Below, in pieces: positions 34,827 to 38,118 of a stretch of 38,118 bases of DNA. The stretch lies in the NCBI RefSeq assembly GCF_016775005.1, contig NZ_JAEUXI010000011.1:1-38118 (forward strand), given 5' to 3'. Source of the stretch: Streptococcus suis (GTDB lineage: Bacteria; Bacillota; Bacilli; Lactobacillales; Streptococcaceae). Position numbers and translations under genes: made by a program. The notes under the pieces are model-generated. The model made no database searches, was not told the origin of the DNA, and saw only the letters and a list, made by a program, of their open reading frames with translations. Position 1 is the stretch's first letter, and every line of letters starts with the position of its first letter.

Positions 34827-34832
34827 TATAAT
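34827..34832 (+). promoter_or_regulatory. Extended -10 of the fusA promoter
   Basis: TGG-TATAAT lies just after the terminator and 37 bases before the fusA ATG. The -35 region falls inside the terminator stem and is weak. AGGAGA (34855-34860) follows. Confidence 0.8.
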
Positions 34833-34869
34833 CAGAATAGAAATCTAAAAATATAGGAGAACAAACCTC

Positions 34870-36951
34870 ATGGCACGCGAATTTTCATTAGAAAAAACTC
34901 GTAATATCGGTATCATGGCGCACGTTGACGCGGGTAAAACAACGACAACTGAGCGTATTCTTTACTACACTGGTAAAATCCACAAAATCGGTGAAACTCA
35001 CGAAGGTGCATCACAAATGGACTGGATGGAGCAAGAGCAAGAGCGTGGTATCACTATCACATCTGCTGCGACAACAGCTCAATGGAACAACCACCGTGTA
35101 AACATCATCGACACACCAGGACACGTGGACTTCACAATCGAAGTACAACGTTCACTTCGCGTTCTTGATGGTGCAGTAACCGTTCTTGACTCACAATCAG
35201 GTGTTGAGCCACAAACTGAAACAGTATGGCGTCAAGCAACTGAATACGGTGTTCCACGTATCGTATTCGCTAACAAAATGGATAAAATCGGTGCTGACTT
35301 CCTTTACTCAGTAAGCACACTTCATGAGCGTCTTCAAGCAAATGCTCACCCAATCCAATTGCCAATCGGTTCTGAAGACGAGTTCCGTGGTATCATTGAC
35401 TTGATCAAGATGAAAGCTGAAATCTATACTAACGACCTTGGTACAGATATTCTTGAAGAAGATATTCCAGCTGAATACCTTGACCAAGCTCAAGAATACC
35501 GTGAAAAATTGGTTGAAGCAGTTGCTGAAACTGATGAAGAATTGATGATGAAATACCTTGAAGGTGAAGAAATCACAAACGAAGAATTGAAAGCTGCTAT
35601 CCGTAAAGCGACTATCAATGTTGAATTCTTCCCAGTATTGTGTGGTTCTGCCTTCAAAAACAAAGGTGTTCAATTGATGCTTGATGCGGTTATTGACTAC
35701 CTTCCAAGTCCAGTTGATATCCCTGCTATCAAAGGTATCAACCCAGATACAGATGCTGAAGAAGAGCGTCATGCTTCTGATGAAGAGCCATTTGCAGCTC
35801 TTGCCTTCAAGATCATGACTGACCCATTCGTAGGTCGTTTGACATTCTTCCGTGTTTACTCAGGTGTCCTTAACAGCGGTTCATACGTAATGAACACTTC
35901 TAAAGGTAAACGTGAGCGTATCGGACGTATCCTTCAAATGCACGCAAACAGCCGTCAAGAAATTGAAACTGTTTACGCTGGTGACATTGCCGCTGCGGTT
36001 GGTTTGAAAGATACTACAACTGGTGACTCATTGACAGATGAAAAAGCAAAAGTAATCCTTGAGTCAATCCACGTTCCAGAACCAGTTATCCAATTGATGG
36101 TTGAGCCTAAGTCTAAAGCTGACCAAGATAAGATGGGTATTGCCCTTTCTAAATTGGCTGAAGAAGATCCAACATTCCGCGTTGAAACAAACGTTGAAAC
36201 TGGTGAAACAGTTATCTCTGGTATGGGTGAGTTGCACTTGGATGTCCTTGTTGACCGTATGCGTCGTGAATTCAAGGTTGAAGCAAACGTAGGTGCTCCT
36301 CAAGTATCATACCGTGAAACATTCCGCGCTTCTACACAAGCTCGTGGTTTCTTCAAACGCCAGTCTGGTGGTAAAGGTCAGTTCGGTGACGTTTGGATCG
36401 AATTCACACCAAACGAAGAAGGAAAAGGTTTCGAGTTCGAGAACGCTATCGTCGGTGGTGTGGTTCCACGTGAATTCATCCCAGCGGTTGAAAAAGGTCT
36501 CGTAGAATCTATGGCTAACGGTGTTCTTGCTGGTTACCCAATCGTTGACGTTAAAGCGAAGCTTTACGATGGTTCATACCACGATGTCGACTCATCTGAA
36601 ACAGCCTTCAAAGTGGCAGCATCTCTTGCCCTTAAAGAAGCAGCGAAATCAGCTCAACCAACTATCCTTGAGCCAATGATGCTTGTAACCATCACTGCAC
36701 CTGAAGATAACCTTGGTGACGTTATGGGTCACGTGACTGCACGTCGTGGTCGCGTTGACGGTATGGAAGCTCGTGGTAACACACAAATTGTTCGTGCTTA
36801 CGTACCACTTGCTGAAATGTTCGGTTACGCAACAGTACTTCGTTCAGCAACACAAGGTCGCGGTACCTTCATGATGGTATTTGACCACTACGAAGATGTA
36901 CCAAAATCTGTACAAGATGAAATCATTAAGAAAAACGGTGGCAATGCATAA
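34870..36951 (+). CDS. fusA: Elongation factor G
   Basis: A 693-residue GTPase that moves tRNAs and mRNA through the ribosome. G1 is AHVDAGKTT (17-25), switch II is DTPGHVDF, and NKMDKIGAD marks G4. Domains II-V follow in the usual order ([50 protein letters not shown]). Length is normal. Codon bias is extreme, as in rpsL and rpsG. It has its own promoter and terminator. No fusidic acid resistance change was looked for in detail. Confidence 0.98.
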   Translation: MAREFSLEKTRNIGIMAHVDAGKTTTTERILYYTGKIHKIGETHEGASQMDWMEQEQERGITITSAATTAQWNNHRVNIIDTPGHVDFTIEVQRSLRVLDGAVTVLDSQSGVEPQTETVWRQATEYGVPRIVFANKMDKIGADFLYSVSTLHERLQANAHPIQLPIGSEDEFRGIIDLIKMKAEIYTNDLGTDILEEDIPAEYLDQAQEYREKLVEAVAETDEELMMKYLEGEEITNEELKAAIRKATINVEFFPVLCGSAFKNKGVQLMLDAVIDYLPSPVDIPAIKGINPDTDAEEERHASDEEPFAALAFKIMTDPFVGRLTFFRVYSGVLNSGSYVMNTSKGKRERIGRILQMHANSRQEIETVYAGDIAAAVGLKDTTTGDSLTDEKAKVILESIHVPEPVIQLMVEPKSKADQDKMGIALSKLAEEDPTFRVETNVETGETVISGMGELHLDVLVDRMRREFKVEANVGAPQVSYRETFRASTQARGFFKRQSGGKGQFGDVWIEFTPNEEGKGFEFENAIVGGVVPREFIPAVEKGLVESMANGVLAGYPIVDVKAKLYDGSYHDVDSSETAFKVAASLALKEAAKSAQPTILEPMMLVTITAPEDNLGDVMGHVTARRGRVDGMEARGNTQIVRAYVPLAEMFGYATVLRSATQGRGTFMMVFDHYEDVPKSVQDEIIKKNGGNA

Positions 36952-36961
36952 TTGCTAACCC

Positions 36962-36985
36962 AGGCAGCTTCGGCTGCCTTTTTTA
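36962..36985 (+). terminator. Terminator of fusA
   Basis: AGGCAGC (36962-36968), UUCG tetraloop, GCTGCCT (36973-36979), then TTTTT. A textbook form. Confidence 0.95.
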
Positions 36986-37078
36986 TTTGCAAAAACCATC
37001 GCAAACATTAACATATATTAATATACATATACACTTTGTTTTGTCTAAAATCCATAAGTAGTGAAAAATCACAAAAAA

Positions 37079-37126
37079 AACAGACGGAAACCGCGTGGTT
37101 ATGCGGTTTCTAAGGGTTCGTCTGTT
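37079..37126. repeat. Two-tier inverted repeat between fusA and the G5 gene
   Basis: AACAGACG (37079-37086) pairs with CGTCTGTT (37119-37126), and inside it GAAACCGC (37087-37094) pairs with GCGGTTTC (37103-37110), leaving an 8-base bulge on one side. It is flanked by an A-run before and a T-rich stretch after, so it might terminate transcription in either direction or be a small mobile-repeat remnant. Confidence 0.65.
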
Positions 37127-37136
37127 CTTGGTTTTA

Positions 37137-37172
37137 TTGCTTTTTACCCCTCCAAGCGCTATACTAGTATAG
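37137..37172 (+). promoter_or_regulatory. Promoter of the G5 gene with palindromic candidate operator
   Basis: TTGCTT (37137-37142), 17 bases, TATACT (37160-37165). The -10 lies inside CTATACTAGTATAG (37159-37172), a perfect 14-base palindrome, followed by an AT-rich tract with further TAGTATA-like words. A dimeric regulator could bind here; its identity is unknown. Confidence 0.55.
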
Positions 37173-37215
37173 TATATATAAATTACTAAACTAATATACA
37201 AAAGGGGAAATTCTT

Positions 37216-38118
37216 ATGAAGAAGAAAAAGTTTCAGGGTCTAGTTGGGCTAGCACTCATTGCAAGTTTGGTAAATCCTGCTCCATGGCTTGGTCAGTCAG
37301 GTCTTCTTGAATCAGCTAAGGTTTTAGCTGCGGAAGAAGAAACACCTCCTGAAGATGAGATTCTTCCAGATGCTAATCAGCTAAAAGCAATCATCGATTT
37401 CACTAAACTAAACGATGAGTTGGAAAGTTTGATCGATAGCAATCCTGAAGAAGCGGGTTATTTAGTGGAAGACGAACAGGCTAAGGTTGACCGGTGGAAG
37501 GCTTATCTTGCTCAAACAGCAGACGGAAAAGCTCAAGCTGCTCGTTGGGATGCCTTGGTTGCTCGATTAAACGGAGGAGGTAGTACACCAACTCCAACTC
37601 CTAATCCAGATCCTGTTGTGACAAGACGGACAGAGACGATTGCTATTACAACCGTCTATACGGCAGATGCAAACTTAGAAGCTAATAAACAAGTTGAGAC
37701 TTTTGCGGGTGTTGCAGGTGTAAAAACCTACACAACTACAGATGGCGTTGAGGATGCAGGTGTTGTAACGGTTACTATGCAGCCAAGACAAGTAACTGTT
37801 GGCACCAAGTCAACAGTTGTGACGGAATCAATTCCTGCTCCAAAAGATATTGAAGAGTTGGATGCAAACCTTGAAGTTGGTGCTCGTGTATTAAAAAAAG
37901 CAGCAGTTCCAGGGACAAAAACAACAACAACTTCCTATACCTTGAATACAGATACGGGTATTGCAGTTGCGAATGCTCCAGTTGAAACAATTGTAGAGGG
38001 AACAGCAGCGGTTTACCTTGTTGGAACCAAAACTACAAACCTTCCAGTTGTTACAACAGAAGAAGTTGTTGAAACCCAAGTCGTGGCATTTGAAACGATT
38101 CGTGAAGACGATCCAAAC
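37216..38118 (+). CDS. Exported G5-domain protein, N-terminal part (continues past window)
   Basis: The frame is open for 301 codons up to the window end. Residues 1-39 are a signal peptide (MKKKKF, hydrophobic stretch, cleavage near VLA-AEEE) without a YSIRK motif. About 40-120 is an acidic helical region containing two similar Trp/Arg-Trp segments (VDRWKAYLAQTADGKAQAARWDAL). A Gly-Ser-Thr-Pro linker leads to G5-like repeats: one ending QVTVGTK, one ending VYLVGTK, and the start of a third (VVETQVVAFETIREDDPN). G5 repeats occur in streptococcal wall-attached adhesins and zinc metalloproteases (IgA protease-like); the C-terminus needed to decide is missing. AAAGGGG precedes the ATG. Confidence 0.88.
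   Translation, partial: MKKKKFQGLVGLALIASLVNPAPWLGQSGLLESAKVLAAEEETPPEDEILPDANQLKAIIDFTKLNDELESLIDSNPEEAGYLVEDEQAKVDRWKAYLAQTADGKAQAARWDALVARLNGGGSTPTPTPNPDPVVTRRTETIAITTVYTADANLEANKQVETFAGVAGVKTYTTTDGVEDAGVVTVTMQPRQVTVGTKSTVVTESIPAPKDIEELDANLEVGARVLKKAAVPGTKTTTTSYTLNTDTGIAVANAPVETIVEGTAAVYLVGTKTTNLPVVTTEEVVETQVVAFETIREDDPN

Noticed and set aside
36983..37201. Minus-strand open frame of 72 codons in the fusA-G5 spacer
   Set aside because: It covers the inverted repeat and AT-rich promoter tract, and its peptide is low-complexity with no family resemblance.

Overview
The window is low-to-mid GC Firmicute DNA from a Streptococcus, most likely Streptococcus suis or a close relative. This is inferred from gene order (5S-tRNA cluster, adcRCBA, tyrS-pbp1b-rpoB-rpoC, comY operon-ackA, folT-folC, ssbB-groESL, rpsL-rpsG-fusA) and from near-identity of many translated proteins to streptococcal families. 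No database search was run. It is mostly core chromosome: I see no insertion sequence, prophage, integrase or CRISPR array. The most variable-looking part is the 3' end, where a G5-domain surface protein runs off the window.

Layout. 1-1106: the 3' part of a 5S rRNA gene, then twelve tRNA genes (Val, Gly, Ile, Glu, Ser, fMet, Phe, Tyr, Trp, His, Gln, Leu), none encoding its 3' CCA. 1155-4694: the zinc uptake operon adcR-adcC-adcB-adcA with an AdcR box over its promoter. 4735-5446: copY-copZ with a cop box but no adjacent copper ATPase. 5474-7164 (minus strand): a HIT hydrolase and tyrS, the latter with a structured non-T-box leader. 7433-9844: pbp1b, divergent from tyrS. 9847-17486: rpoB and rpoC, with a hairpin leader and a 180-base structured spacer. 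17637-18974: a DUF1033 gene convergent with an S66 LD-carboxypeptidase.

19033-25056: the competence pilus operon comYA-comYG, driven from a SigX (com-box) promoter, followed by the methyltransferase-like comYH and ackA. 25211-27291: a tetrahydrofolate riboswitch, the folate ECF transporter subunit folT, then folC, which makes folate polyglutamates, so uptake and retention of folate lie side by side. 27336-28397 (minus): the M42 glutamyl aminopeptidase pepA. 28559-30801: a co-directional cluster of a small DUF4651 protein, a thioredoxin-like protein, an exported DUF1002 protein and a YtpR-type tRNA-binding protein. 30841-31264: ssbB, with a perfect com-box, so a second competence gene lies in the same window. 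31426-33426: groES-groEL under a CIRCE operator. 33490-36951: rpsL-rpsG, then fusA, separated by a 313-base spacer made almost wholly of hairpins. 37137-38118: a promoter built on a perfect palindrome, then the start of an exported G5-repeat protein.

I did not find a clearly undescribed multi-gene system. The best leads are non-coding: the folT riboswitch with a roughly 58-base insertion and a terminator that shares the closing strand of the aptamer, the chain of hairpins between rpsG and fusA, and the leaders of tyrS, rpoB and rpsL. Protein leads are the lone copY-copZ pair, the enlarged polar linker in ComYG, and the unfinished G5 protein.
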